Positions 38,401-51,989 of a stretch of DNA of 64,000 bases are shown here, piece after piece. Location of the stretch: positions 1,488,001 through 1,552,000 of the forward strand of contig JACAXG010000124.1 in assembly GCA_018881555.1 (NCBI GenBank). The letters run 5' to 3'. A program made the position numbers and the translations under genes. The notes beneath the pieces are model-generated. The model was not told the DNA's origin. It made no database searches and saw nothing but the letters and a program-made list of their open reading frames with translations. Each line of letters starts with the position of its first letter. Positions within the stretch are counted from its first letter, which is position 1. Source of the DNA: Amblyornis subalaris (lineage: Eukaryota > Chordata > Aves > Passeriformes > Ptilonorhynchidae).

Positions 38401-40719
38401 CTAGATATCTATTCTAGCCCGCTTACAGCCATAGATTTTTTTCATCAGCATTTCACAGTGCACAGCAAAAGGCAAGCTGTGATGAATAAAGGACTCTATG
38501 GACTATTTATAATTCTGGTTAAAGACTGAATCTCCTGCACTTCTAAAACTACAAATATTACTTCACTCAGTTAGTGGACTATCTTTATATCTCCATTTTG
38601 CATCAAGAATATAAAGAGTAGCAATATGACAAAAAGTAATATTTTAAGACACAAATAAGAAGAAATTTACTAAAATAAGTAGCAGTAATATACCTCAGCA
38701 GGCAACCAAGACTCAATGTTCTTCTATTTACAGTTAAACACCCAGCAATTTTTGCAGGAAAACTACCTGCCCAAGTCTTTCCCCTCCTTTTCCAATATCG
38801 TTTAGAGAAAAGTGGGAAATAAGTCCATACAGGATTAATATTAGCATAAGGATTATTTTCTCTACTTATAATTATCAGATTAAAAACAACAAAATTACAA
38901 AAAGGGGAAGGAGGCATTCAACAGAAAAGAAAAGTTACTTCTTCCCATGTCCCTTTCCAATCTCAAAGAAGAGAAATTGTAAGAAATAACTGAAAATCTT
39001 TAGAACAGGCAATCTGGCTCTTAGAGTGAAGGGACACAACTCTTCCCCTTGAGTCAAGGAGGACTGTGGTCAAGGCACACCAAGTTGAGCCACCTACGTC
39101 TTTATCCCCGGCTTTGCTGCAGACATTTGTGGACTGATGCCAAGGCAATTATTTCATCTATCAATTCCTATTTATAATCCAAGCAATTCAATAAAGTCTG
39201 CTACAGGAAAGTTTCAAGTCCTATGCCACAACAATGAACTTGCAGCAGTTGAAGAGTTGGTATGAGAGGGATATGGGCTAGGGTTAAGACTTTAAGGAAA
39301 TGAATATCAGTCCGCTGCAATCAAAACAGCAAACAGCAAAACTACTTAAGTTACAATTATGTTTAAAAAAAAAAAGGGTATTTTTTCATCCTGTCTTGGT
39401 TCAAAGTAGCACAAATCTAAAAAAAAAATTTATATGGGTTTTTGTACAAGAATCTATTTAGGTGGGGTTTTTTGTCAGAATGACAAGGCAATGCTGCAGG
39501 TACTCTGGTTACACCAACATCCAAAAGAGTCATTTTATTATATTGGCTATTCTAATATTGAATCAAGGTACACTACAAGACCTACCATAGTAGTATGACT
39601 TCTCTCTGTTGTTATACATCTAAACAATAAATGTGGCAACTCATATACAACCAGTACAATGGTATCACTTTATGATAAGCACGCACAGTTTTGTAGGACA
39701 GAAATATTTTTGGTCCTTCACCACTAATAGCAATGAAGAGAGTCTTCCAGATGTTCGTGGTTCCTTCTAATCCACTGGTCACAGAGTAGCTTGACTTCAC
39801 AAAGCATCATCTAGAAACTGCTATTAAATGATACTGATAAGGTACTTCCTATTTTCATCCTAGAATATGAGAATAAAACACAGACAGTGGGATCAGAGAA
39901 AAACTGATTCTTGTGCCAGGAGAGAGAAGGGGCAATTGAGAAGACAGTGATGTGTAGTACACATTTCTAGAGACTAGTTTTCCTCAGAGCCCTCACTATA
40001 CAAACAGACCTATAAGTCTAACATTGTGCAGGAATATATGCATTATCACACTTGTTGACATTATTTAGCGTGACAAATTAAGACAGCAGAGGAGATGCAA
40101 AACTATGCAAACATGTACCATCATCAGTGAGAATAATTATTCTATTTCAAGCTTTAATGTGACAATTCCTGTTATAGCAGTCTTTAAACAATCTCTAATA
40201 ACATTTTATGGTTCAGTCTATCCTGCATTACATGTTTCCTAAAGCATATGGTACTCTCAAGGTAACAGCCCTTAAGCTCTCAGCTGGNGTTTCTAAGTTA
40301 CGTGCTTAGCAGTTCCATACCTCCTTGGGACCTATGTCTCTTCAATAATAGTAAAAACAAGAAAACAGTTCTTTCCTCTATGAGCTTTCAAAGTTCAATA
40401 TATTAAATAATAAATATAAGTTAAATATATTTGAACTGAAGTAATTAAGACCATGTTACACCGTCTCTGTACATAACACAATTTATCAGCACAACAGCTC
40501 TTTTGTTTCCACAGCTTTAAAGACTGCCAACTCCATCATCTCATTTTCTGTTGCTGGTTAAACAACCTCCAACACTGCATCTGTAAAAGATACAGTAGCA
40601 CTGTACTGCATGAGGAAAACCTAAGACGTTCCCTTCAAAATTAGCTGAAGATGCATGAAGTAAACAATAATTAAAAAAAAAAAATCTATAAATAGACATC
40701 AGGCTAACAGTTATTACAT

Positions 40720-41105
40720 TCAATAATTTAGCATGATATGCATGACAGCTTCGACCTCCAAAATAATTTAGCGCCTTGAGCTGAGATTAAATGCAGAACA
40801 TTAATTTTTCCCTCTGGTTGTCAAGCCAACCAAGAGGCCCGTCAAATCTATTTAAATTAAGCCTGCATCATGTAATGATATTAAAGCGGATAAAATATTA
40901 ATATGGGTCTGTGATAGAACATTGGACAAAATAGCTGCAGTAAGGCAGCTTTAATTTACTACACCAACAATCTGTCTTTATGCTGAAAGCAGGATTTAAA
41001 GGTCCAAAGGAATACATATTTGAGTTTATACGGTATGCTCATTTATAAAAAATGCTACTGATTTTCAATTGCTGAGAATATTTAGCAGTATTATGTAGAA
41101 TAAAA
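40720..41105. promoter_or_regulatory. Candidate conserved non-coding element
   Basis: The base composition and wording of this block differ from the flanks. It is of high complexity with few homopolymers, and rich in TAAT-type homeodomain cores (TTTAAATTAAGCC, TGTAATGATATTAAAG, CTTTAATTTAC), in the style of vertebrate developmental enhancers. No frame is open throughout, and no transposon is recognised. Conservation itself cannot be seen from one sequence, so this is inference only. A TG microsatellite lies just outside, at 41,172. Confidence 0.3.
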
Positions 41106-41171
41106 AAATTATGGTTCCCAGTGTAATCCTACTGATGTAGGGAAAAAATAATATTGGATCAAAGTCATGAC

Positions 41172-41207
41172 GTGTGTGTGTGTGTCTGTGTGTCTGTGTG
41201 TCTGTGT
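41172..41207. repeat. TG / TCTGTGTG microsatellite
   Basis: About seven GT units followed by three TCTGTGTG units (period 8). This is a compound repeat, probably length-variable. Confidence 0.9.
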
Positions 41208-42494
41208 CCCATAAGCAGATGTTATTTCAGCAACAGCAGTATGGCTGAATCCATTTATTGCCAGTAATGAATTTTCTTCCTTCAGCTGAAGGATGATAAA
41301 TGTCATTCAAAACTTCAATATTTCATAATATAAAAATGGATTGAAAGGGTAGGTAGACTCCCAGACCAAAGACAAACAACTCTAAATATTTAGGCTACAG
41401 GTACTTTATGAGAACAGTAAGGTTTGTGTTCTCATTGCAGAACTACTTGGAGAAAGAACAGTAAAATGGAACAAATTCTGCAGATTTAGACATGTTTAAA
41501 ATGCACGATGAATGGAATTGGTCATGTTTACAAACAATACCACAAACATCCAGAATATATTCAATATCACAATATTCCACTCCATTGCAGGTACTTTTTT
41601 TATTTTTTAACTTTCCAGATGATTAACTTTTCTAACATTTGGGATCCCAACAAGAATGCAGACTTGAAAATATATCCTGTGTCAGCCAAATTCAGAAAAA
41701 ATCCTGCACATTGCCAGTTTGCAAATGCATTGCTAATGTCAAAAACTGGATCAAGGGCCAAGTTCACTTTTTTAGGAGTAAACATTTTTTTATTGCCATT
41801 TGTTCATATGATAGTGTGCCTCTACAAGATCTTGTTTACTAGAAGAACTGAAAAATTAAACAGTAAAATCCTGATCTTAATGCATTTTATTGCAAATGCA
41901 TTGAGGTCCCTATAATCATGCACACATATGCAATTACAATACCGTCACATAACCCAAAAAAATGTCAAATTCACATCAATTGAAAAGCTAAAAAAAAAAA
42001 AAACAGAAAATGGGCAAATGAAAAACGTATGTAGAGAGTACTTTGTATAAAACATGGCTTGGCTGTGCACAGCAGGTAAGGAAAAGGTTGAGATTTACCA
42101 AGGCAGAGTGAGCAAAAGAGGATGTTTGAGTGGGGTTTGAATGTATTTGTGCCATGGCTCCAACTTATCTCCCAAATATGAAGTTTCTTTTTCAGAGCCT
42201 GCTCATCAAGCCCAGTCAAGGTCGTTAATTGTGTTTAACTGAAAGTCACTAACTGTGACAGACTAAAACATTGGGCTGTCTGGTATTCCTTAAACACACA
42301 TTCAATGAAAGCTCATTCAGCCTTAGCATATTACAGGCTCAGAACTGATAGATGAGAAAGCTCAAGGTAAGCTGAATATCTGACAAATTGACTGCCTAAA
42401 CGGCTGCTGTAGCATGATACCAATGACTATTTCACTAGATATGCCATAATTTGTATCAGTTCTCACACCAGCTTTTTTTTTTTCCCTTTTGTAG

Positions 42495-42592
42495 TGGTCA
42501 TCCATACTGCACAGAACATGTGGCATTCATATGCCACGGCCATGCCACAAACCTCTCAATAAATCCTTTCTTACACACCAGAAGGACGTAAG
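42495..42592 (+). other. Candidate internal exon, 98 bp, unrecognised
   Basis: A long pyrimidine tract ending TTTTGTAG (acceptor AG at 42,493-42,494) is followed by 98 bases, then by AAG/GTAAGT, a near-consensus donor starting at 42,593. The first frame is open throughout (WSSILHRTCGIHMPRPCHKP, then LNKSFLTHQKDV). The second frame reaches TAA at its last codon and the third stops at TAA near 42,562. The peptide resembles nothing I know. It may be an exon of an unannotated or non-coding transcript, a decoy exon, or chance. The strength of both splice signals around one short segment is what makes it notable. Confidence 0.25.
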
Positions 42593-45500
42593 GTAAGTGG
42601 TTATGAACACAGCATTTATTTATGCCTGAGCCGACAGCTTTGATCCAAATTATAATTTCTACTAAATGAGGTCTAGACTATACTAACCTTCACACTGCAA
42701 GACCAAAGCAGTTACAACTTTGACTCAATGTTCCTCTAATGAAGGAAAGGCTTCACAGTATTATATTTTGGAAAGTATTGGTCTGCTAGAAAACCATCCA
42801 CTTTCCACTGTTTCATGGGATGGAGAGGGCATAGGTCATAATTTACTAAGTATCTTCCTTGAAGTTACAAAGTAGCATTTTAGCAGAAGACACATTGCTG
42901 CTTAGAGAATAGAGTAAAACTAAAAAAACTGAATCCATTTTTCAAAGCAATCGTTCCCCTTTCAAGGCTGGTGAAACTGATAAATATTGAGCAATATGTA
43001 AAAAATACANAAGTTTTATAAAAGCCAGATGTGTTGGGATTCGCCATTTGTTGCTGATAACATTCCTTTTATTTCTGTAAGCTCACTGCCCTATCTTGTT
43101 GCCAACCTATCGAGATATATTTCACATATTGGTCTTTTTGTAGCACTTAGCATCTTTCACAATTAAATTAAAATTAAGTCAGCTGTGGAACATAAAAAGT
43201 GCTATGAGCATGTAGTGTCAGACATGCAGAAATAAAAAAAAAAATTAATAGGGAAGGAATACAAATGATATCTAGGAAAAACTATCCATAACACACCACA
43301 AAAAGTCCAGANAGAGAAGAAAAAAATGAAACAAACAAACACAACAACCCAAAAATCATAACAATAAAAGAAAAGAACCAATGTAAAGATTTCTAAGGTT
43401 TCAGGTACTAAGTTTAGGGCAGAGGAAAGATGCGTACTCGCCACAGAATGACCTCAACCTTCTCCAAATATTTATTTCACCCTCATGCTCTGAGGCAGAA
43501 TCTGTTCCATAGCTACTTTTAAAATTATATGACCCTACATTACACATTTTAACTCCTGTGTAAAGATCACAACATACCTAAATAGCAAACAAACAAACAA
43601 AAAAATTAGAGAACTACTTGCTTGTCAATTTGCCTTCATCACTAACCAGTAAGTGGGAAGGGTATTTTTAATTTTCTGGGGAAGTTCTATTTAGCAATTT
43701 TCATACTGTGAAAATTAACAGTTCTGCTTTGACTGAGCTTACATTTGAACATCAGCACATGATCTCTGTGAGGGCTCTTCAATCCTAATGCCATGCAGGA
43801 GGAGCACAAAGCTGCACAGTTTCCCAGCACATCTCAGTTTGCATCCAGAGAGAGTGCCGAGTTGTATGCCCAAAAGCCACCAAAATAGAACTGGAAGAAC
43901 GGAANCACAAGTTGCAACGTAGCACTTTGGCTGTACAGAGCATGGAATCAGCAAACTGCAATAAATTATCTGGTGAAAGATTATTGGTTTAGTCTCAATG
44001 TTTAGCAAATTCTTGAGTTTACCTTTTTATAACAAACTACTGGAGTCCTCAGTCTTGCAACATTTACAGAAGATACAAAATTTTTATCCACCTTCTTTCG
44101 GAAGGTGAGAAATAGGCCTTGACCTGCTTTATATCCTAGATAATTTCTGTGCATTTTAGTTTGTCTATCCAGGTACAATGATGGGTTCATCATTAGGGCA
44201 CCTCTGCACATTAAGAGCATTGTTGACATGTTGCTGTTGCTTTTTTTCTTAGATGTAACACAAAACCACACACTTAGAATTTCTTTTTATTACATTTTGA
44301 CACCAGAAAAATTATTTTCAAGAGAAGTGGGTCTTATACCAGGATCTTAGAGGCAGTGGATCTGCAGCTGTCCAAAACCATATCAGCAATAAAGCCCATC
44401 AACTGTCGTCTTAAGAGATTTGATGTTTTTGTCATGATCTATTGCAGATTTTTATGTCAGTTGGATATCACATCAAAGCAGTGCCTCCTTGGACACATTG
44501 CTGCTAGGTGCTTTGAAGAGAAGAATCAGAACACTGAATATGACCCCATGTCAGAGGGGTACCTAGGACAATATCTTCAGGCAAAGAGCTCAAATCATTA
44601 TAAGGCTCCAAAGGAAACAACTGCTGCAATTCAAACAGCCAGAATTTTTCTGAGCATACCTGAAAGCAACAGCCATCCTAAAGTATGACAGATTATCATT
44701 ACTCTTTGTTCTATTCTTCTCTTCAATATGAAATTAAATACCAAGAGACCTGGAGCTGGCAGAAAGCCAGGACCAACTTCAATGGTGGTAGCTAAGAGCC
44801 ACATCACTTGGATTCGTACAAGGCCAGCACAGATAATCTGTCCTGCACATCCCTGTGAACGGGATGAGCAGGAAATCAGAAAGTTTCCCTATTCTGAAGG
44901 CAGAATGAAAGGCAGAAAGTAATATGTTTGTCTGCAACTTGAATTAGCATCACCAAATATAAATAATCTTTATCCTTTCATTTAGCCCATACACAAAATT
45001 CCACAGTAAGGAAACAACAAAACACGGGTAAGCCAAGAAAAACACTTGTGTCCAACAATGCAAATGAACCACCCTGTGTCACTTTTATAAACTTTATTAT
45101 TTAATTATCCTAGAATATCACTCTTAAATATTGCTCAAGTTACTGGAACAAGTCTCCATATTGGAGAAATAGAAGGGTCTGAAGCTGAAGCACTGAAGAA
45201 CAAGAGTGGCAATAACAGAGGGCAGTAGACACAAACGAACCAGAACAGCACTCCACATGTGGAGACGTGTCTTGCTTCTATCTATCCAATCCTCTGTTTT
45301 TCTGACAACCAATAATGATCTAAACTGAATTTCTAAACTTAACTACTTGAAGCTGATGCACACTTGCTAATCAGTTTCTAAATATCTCCCTTAGGCCCTG
45401 ATTCACCAAGCAATTCCAATTTCCACATAGTATTAATCATAGAATTATTCCAATAGCATTCTAACACTAAATATCTTTGGAAAAGGTCAGCGACAGATAT

Positions 45501-48500
45501 CTAAGTTATTCTAGCCGTCACAATTTCATAATGCCACCACTATAAAATTGGAGTCGGTTGCTTACGATTCTCCAAAGAGTGCTTTCCCCAGATGCACTAT
45601 CAAAAGAATTACAGCACATATGACAGTAAAACTTAAGAAAGGATGGCTAACTACCCCTTGTCCCTAAAATGGGCAAGAACATCTACTGAGAACAGGGATT
45701 TTTAAACCACTCAGTCCTTTTAATGTTTATTTTAGTGCAGCAGAAAAGCTCTCCCTCCTCTATACTTTAGAAAAACTCAAAATCCGCTGTTACCCACACT
45801 AGCCTTCACATACTTAGATAACATGCTATTTCCACAGTACAACTCATTTATACTATTGTAAGCTTTGAGAACACACACTCACTTTGAGGAACACAAATTC
45901 AGATTTTGAGTCAGTCATGCTCCTGAGGATGTCAGTAAGATATCTGTTGGACCAAATACACTTCCCTGAAATACCCTGATGTTATATGTTCTTACAGTCC
46001 AAGCAATTATGCTGTTATCAGTCATGCAATCTTGGGTAGGAGAGACATGATGCTTCACGTTCATTTATTAATTGATTACTATACTCTGAAGCATTGGGAC
46101 TTTGGATCGCCTTACCAAATTGAAAAATCTGNTCTACTTCCATTTCTGTACAGGCAGTAGCAGAAAATAGAAATGGTACACTTTGAGCATACCCTATATA
46201 TAGCACTCCACTCAGAGATACATCACTAAGGTTTGGTAGAAAACATACTCCTTTTTTCACACCTTAGGGACAGAATTCTTAATTTTAGCATTACTGAGCC
46301 AAGAAATTTTGTCCTCAAAATTACATTAAATACTGCAGACAGGATATCACGTATAAGGATAATTTCATTCATAAAATGTTTTCCTATTGATCACTACTTG
46401 CAACTGATTGGGATCATCTACTAAGAGATTTCACTCTGTGGACTCCATACATGACATTTTCAGTCCACACATTTCTTTAAGATATTGATATGCCTTGGCT
46501 AAAGTAAGCTGTAAATGAAACCCAGATTTTTAAGCATTTTATATACCTTCAGAATACTGCATACTTGTTTGGTGTCTGTGGAAAAGCAGTTCTGCTTTGT
46601 TTGATGCCCTTAAAATAGCAGACCCATCAAAGTAAAGACTTACAACCTCCACAATGCTTTCTTACAAAAAAACTTGGTTGCATCTAACATTCTGCTTTCA
46701 GTGCAAAGGCAGAAGATAATCTCTTTCATTTTGCACTTATTTTTAAACGAGTTATCCCATTTTTTTTTCCAGCTTTGCTTGGAAAACAAAATAAGGAAAG
46801 ATTTTTTGTCTGTTGCAACTGATGAGTTAAGGGGCACAGTTATACCACCTTATGAACATTAAAAGTAATCAACTTGCCCAATGACTAAACAGAGACCCAA
46901 CAAAATAAACATATGTTTCAAAACCGGGCACAATAAAGTATGGCCTTTGATCTATTTACAGTGGCCAAAGGGACTCTCTCACATTAGTTTCACAGCCAGC
47001 AACTCTCTGAGGCATAAACACAGACTCCAGACCCTGTCCTAAATAATTTTTTAAAACAAAGAAAAGATAATAGAAGATAATGAGAAGATATGTGTCAGAA
47101 CATGCATTGGTGCTTGCCGCAATTGTTTGGAACACAGAAAATCTAGAGCAAGTTTCTGTTTCACAGCTTACACAGCCGGCTTTGACCCTCCATAAAGCCA
47201 CAGGGTCAGATATCAAATGCAAATGTCACAATTTTTGAACTACCTTATGGCAGAGGACTTGGCCAAAATTAGTTGAGAATTCAAGAATCTTATTTCAGGG
47301 AATCTCAGCCTTCAGGCTGAGCTCTAGTGGTACAAGGCCTGGGGAATTAAATCAGCCCTCTGGACACATGACTGACAGGAGAAACACAAGAACCTACAGG
47401 GTAAGAGGGCAGCCGAGCAAACAGACTCTGACCAAACATCTAAGCATCTGGCTGTTTCAGCTCATTTCAATGAGTCATTCAATCATCTATGCTTTCACCA
47501 AGATGGTCAAATGACTCTTTTCAGAACAGGCTATACTGGAGAGTACCTAGTTGTGCATCCCGAAACTGTGTTTCAAACTAAATCCACAACAGTAAATGGG
47601 AAACAGTCAGTGGAATCACTGAAAACCACTCTCTGCCAACAAAAATGATACTGTAGTGCAGCCTGCCAGAATCAGCTCCTAAATTTCTTGACCTTTCCAT
47701 TTTTATCAATCTATAAAATGGGGCTCATAATTCTGCGAATTGAGTGAGGAAAGATTTATTAATGCCTGTGACATTATGGAAGTGGAGGACAAATAACTCT
47801 TAAGACAACATTTCTTTTACCCATAGATATGGGGGCATTTTCTGCATTCTCATAGCTTTTCCTTTAAATTGAAAAGTTGCTGTGCTTTGCAATAGGTATG
47901 ACTGTTTCAGTTATATCAGTTACACTTTTAATAGCAACTCTGTTATAACTCCTCTAAAAACTACTCATCTTTTCTTCTCCCTAGAGAAAAAAACTAATGA
48001 TCTTCTACAGATTTGTGTCTCGTGACTGATAGATATTTTTAACTGTATTCTAACAAAGCAAGGCGAAATTTATACAGAATAGTAATACCTTATTAGATCA
48101 ACAGATGCCACTGAAAGAGAAGCACAGTTCTGAGCAAACAAACCTTATTCAACAGTAAAGAATCCAATGAGAAGGGCCTGCTTTACTGGGAGTTACATCC
48201 TCTAACTTCTGATATAGCATGAGCTAAAAAATTTAGGTCATTATTAATACTTTCTTTAAAGGAATCCTATAGTAAACAATATGGCTGTCGACACTGTGAA
48301 CTCTCAGGTCTCTGGAACATTAAAAGGATGTTTTCATTGCTGAGCTACTTTATTTAATGAAATTTGAAGGCAATCATTATCTTCTAAGTCCTCACCCTGG
48401 CAAACAATTCAGTGAAAATCCTGGTTACTTTAGGAGTGCAGGTCAAAGAAGATTTCATACAAAGCCCAGACATGGAAAAGTACTCAAGACTGGATCTATT

Positions 48501-49629
48501 ACCACAAATGTAAGTCAAAAGTGTTACTGCTTGTAGCATTTCCAAGTCTACTCTATAATTAGAATCTGTACGTAAGCATATAAAATTTCACATCTCAAAT
48601 TAACGTTCAGATATTACAAGCATGTAAAAAACAATCTACAGTGTAGTGCAGTTAATTCTTAATATTGGCAGAAAATACCTAAAGTAACTAAAATCAGTGG
48701 TAAACTTCAGAACACTCTAATTCTATAGACAGTTGAGTCTGATTCAATACTGTTAAATCAGCAAACATGACTTTTTTTTTTTTTGGCTGAGTAAGGACTA
48801 CGGGATTCAGTTCTTTGCCGCCTAAAGTGACATTTTGAAAAATGATGTTAGTTTGGTTTGCAACCTCAGCTGACACAGGAAAATGCTAAGATGAATTACT
48901 AACATTTCTGCATGAGCTGTGGACAGGATGATGCAATATGCTGAAACAACCCCAGCAACAAGAACTGGCCCAGGAGCACACAAACTGCAAAAGCAGCCCC
49001 TGTAGCCCATGAGTGATTAACTGCCTGCTCTAATAAAATGGGGAAACCCTTTCAGTGCCAAGTAGTTATTTACCTTGGAAACAAAATTTAAAAGTTAACA
49101 CTCTCAGAGTCTGTCTAATCTTCATTACTACAGTCCATGGGAATAGGTTTGCCTGTAAGGTGAGATGACAGATAAATGGGGACACTGCAGCACAATCATT
49201 TGAACAAAAAAAATATGTTAAATATTTCAACATGACTTTCAGTACAACCAAGCAACCAATTCACAGTAGCAAATAGGTAGGTTTCTCCTTAGAATATCTT
49301 GTGCAGCAAAGTGAGATGAAAAAGGAGTTTCCTTTTATCTTTTCATGTTGTAGATTTAACTATCAGCCATAGACTTTGGGATAAATGTAAGGACCCTCCT
49401 GCCAGATCACACAAATAAGGAAAACGGCCTTGAAAGAACCAAAGGGTATCAACAGAGCATGAAAAAATGAATCAAGGCAAAAATATGAATGAGCCTGAGT
49501 TTACACTTAGGATTGAAAGAAAAACAGCAGTTCTATATATCCAGAAAAAACACAATAGTGTAGAGAGAAATTTGGCAGGAAGCTAAAAATCAATGTAATC
49601 GTTTATCCAATATCCACTTTTAGTGGTCA

Positions 49630-50175
49630 GATTAGGTGCAGTTTCCCTTAATGCTGCGGCGGTGCTCTCAGTGTTAGGATGCCACAGCCTTCCAGAAGCG
49701 CCCTGGGCGGGAGCACTTTTACCGACGTCTTTGGCAGCTCTCACGGTCCGGGATAGCAGGCACCGTGAACACTCTAGCACCGTTCTCTGAGGCGGCGGGA
49801 AGCAGCAAAGAAGGCGACGGGTCTTTGGTATGGTCTCGACAGAGTTGTTTGTTGTCAAAGGGTCACGGACCAAAGAACAAAGAATGCTCCGGGTGCCAGA
49901 GCTTATGAGGATAGCGACAAGGGCAGGAAGAGCACACAGACCAATGATCTGAGGGTAGGTAGGTGAAGGATAGGAGGATATCAAATGGGAACAGAGGGAA
50001 GGAGGGACTTAGGGAGGGGATCCAATGGAGGGTACAATTCAAANGAAAAATCTGGAACCTTAACCATACAGGGATAACCATCAATCAGTCCCTCAGTGGG
50101 AGGAGATGTGGGTGGCTCAGGCTCTGGAAACCACCCACCACTGTGGCCGGGCCGGCCTCCTTTCTGACAGGGCTT
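49630..50175. other. CpG-rich block of unknown origin
   Basis: I count 18 CpG dinucleotides between 49,656 and 49,916, in a window that otherwise has very few, and there is another GC-rich patch at 50,140-50,160. On the minus strand two overlapping frames are open (50,232-49,981, including the residues CQKGGRPGHSGGWFPEPEPP, and 49,984-49,583, ending in GYWINDYIDF). They are in different frames and the second begins at TTG, so if they ever formed one gene it is frameshifted. I do not recognise either. Possibilities are a recent transposon or retroviral fragment not yet depleted of CpG, a processed pseudogene, or a small orphan CpG island acting as promoter or enhancer. No terminal repeats or poly(A) tail were found. 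Confidence 0.45.
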
Positions 50176-51989
50176 GAACCACCATGAAACCTTAATAACA
50201 GTAAGTGAAAATTTTTTCTCCAAGTTTTTCAAACGGGAGTCGAAATCTTAGAACTAAGCCACAATAAGTCCTTCCTAAAATGTTCCAAAGATTACGTTTT
50301 GGTTTAGGTGCAGCGGAACTTATAAAGTCTGTGTTTTCCAAACACTTAAACTAACCTTCAGTGAACACAGGTCTTCTTGCCTCACTTCTTTCACACAAAT
50401 TAAATAAATAATTTGGCATTCAATTTGCTGTTGGGTGTTAAAATTAAAACAAGCAAAGGAAAACAAAGTGAAGCATTATTAATTATGTAAAATATGAGGT
50501 GCAGCTCTTGGACTTCCTATGAAAACAAACTGCTCTATTATTATTTTAGCAAGTATTCTTCTGTCACCAGATAGGAATTTATGTATCTCTTCATGTGTCA
50601 AAACAGGACTGCATTGGTCCTCCAGGGGTCTCACTAAATGGTATGAAAATTCTAAATCATGGACAAGAATTCAGGTAGGCAAAGATCTTCATTACTCAGT
50701 GTGTCTATTCTGGGTGTTACTTAACCCTTCCTATAATACATATTACACAAAACCAAAGGAAGGGACTGCGAGAGCGTAAATAGGGGTTTTTTTCCCGTCA
50801 TCACAGGAAAGAAGGTAATCAAGAAAGCAAGCAAGCAGACAGACAAAAAGGGATGTCTTCACATGTGTTTCAGGACTACAGACATTACATGCAATTTTTT
50901 ATTGCCACATTTAGAGCTCTCAATGGCAAATTAGGCTCCCTCTCCCCATCAGACATCAGCTGGATTCAAGCAGATCAGTAGACAGGTACCTCATGTCATG
51001 ATAAAAAGTTTCAATTGAATGAACTGGTAAATGAGTGCAGACTGAAGCAGTTCCACTAACCAGCAAATTAAAAGCTCAGACTGAAGCCTGGTAGGTTTTA
51101 CGTCAGTATGAGTATAACACATCATAATTGCTACCACCAACTCTAAATCAATAACAATAGGGAGCTGTGCTCCACAGCACACCAAAGATCCTGCTTCCTT
51201 CATCATTCAGATGGGAGATCTTGCCAAAAAACCTTCTCCGTTTCCTTGCTCAGAGAATATTCCCACATCCACATAGTTCAGACACATTCTCTAATAAGGT
51301 ATTGATCCTTAACCAGCAAGCTAAAAAGCTCTAACAGATCTGTGTTTGCATCCCTGCCATATTCCCTTATATTTTCCTTTATTGCCAAGCCACCACACAC
51401 TATTGCTACGTCAGTACTACTCTTCTTTGCGTGATCCTTGTTTTCATCGCCCTCATACGTCTGTATTAACTGTTACTCATTAGAGAGTGTTCCTCCCCTG
51501 TCTCTTACTACCACACTATCACAGAGTAAAGGGTCTCCCAATGCCCCTAGTACTGCTTCTTTCCTGTCCATTTCCCTTTCCTAAAAGTGAACAAAAGCAC
51601 TGTGAAGCCACTTTTTTAATTGAAAACACAATCCTTTTACAATTGCTCAAGAAGCTGCCTTGCCCCATCATCTCTGAGGTATTTTCAGGATACAGCTTTA
51701 TAATGCAAGTATGACTAAAGTATTGTGTATACCTTAGCTGGGAGAACTGGCTGGAGTAGAGGACCAAACATAAGCACATAAGCATGTTTTATCTCAACCA
51801 TTCTGATTGTTGCAACAGGAAAATTGTGATTGAAAGAGAGGGTCCTGCAGAGGTGGGGCAGTGCTGTTCTGAGACAACCTCCTTTTCTGCCTTGAGATTC
51901 ATGCTCAGTGTGCCTATGTCTAGAAAAGGCTTGAGTCCTGGACACCTCACTAAAATGAGCTCTATAACCACCACAGATACCCAACTCTC
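50176..51989. other. Non-coding AT-rich sequence, no gene recognised
   Basis: Short overlapping open frames only (up to about 90 codons). A TATAAA at about 50,320 and an AAGC/AGAC-type simple stretch near 50,820-50,846 are the only local features. No element edges were identified. Confidence 0.6.

Larger units (their letters stand above)
24191..40719. other. Long non-coding AT-rich stretch, no gene recognised
   Basis: 16.5 kb without any recognised exon, RNA gene or transposon. The longest frame (28,914-29,396, 160 codons, TTG start) has no known domain and overlaps frames on both strands. A frame at 28,142-28,384 (80 codons from an ATG) has a hydrophobic start resembling a signal peptide, but nothing else supports it. 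Local structures listed separately are a hairpin near 26.8 kb, a 42-bp tandem duplication near 31.5 kb and two G6A10-12 tracts near 32.4 kb. Confidence 0.65.
41106..49629. other. Non-coding AT-rich sequence, no gene recognised
   Basis: No recognised gene or transposon. Open frames reach 135 codons (41,508-41,915, from an ATG) and 110 codons (44,356-44,688, GTG start) without known domains. Poly(A) and CAAA-type simple runs occur near 41,990, 43,330 and 43,580. One exon-like stretch at 42,495 is listed separately. Confidence 0.6.

Noticed and set aside
43312..43604. CAAA/ACAA-rich runs as retroposon tails
   Set aside because: No element body or target-site duplication is attached to them. They are simple sequence.
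44356..44922. Two neighbouring plus-strand frames (110 and 64 codons)
   Set aside because: The first starts at GTG, the two are not in a plausible splice relation, and neither resembles a known protein.
45430..45460. AATCATAGAATTATTCC as the 3' end of a minus-strand CR1
   Set aside because: It resembles the CR1 terminal unit for about 12 bases only, and none of the expected CR1 3' UTR sequence follows it.
49583..49984. 133-codon minus-strand frame in the CpG-rich block as a real gene
   Set aside because: It starts at TTG just after an in-frame stop, and the low stop density follows from the GC content. Kept only as part of the unexplained CpG-rich block.
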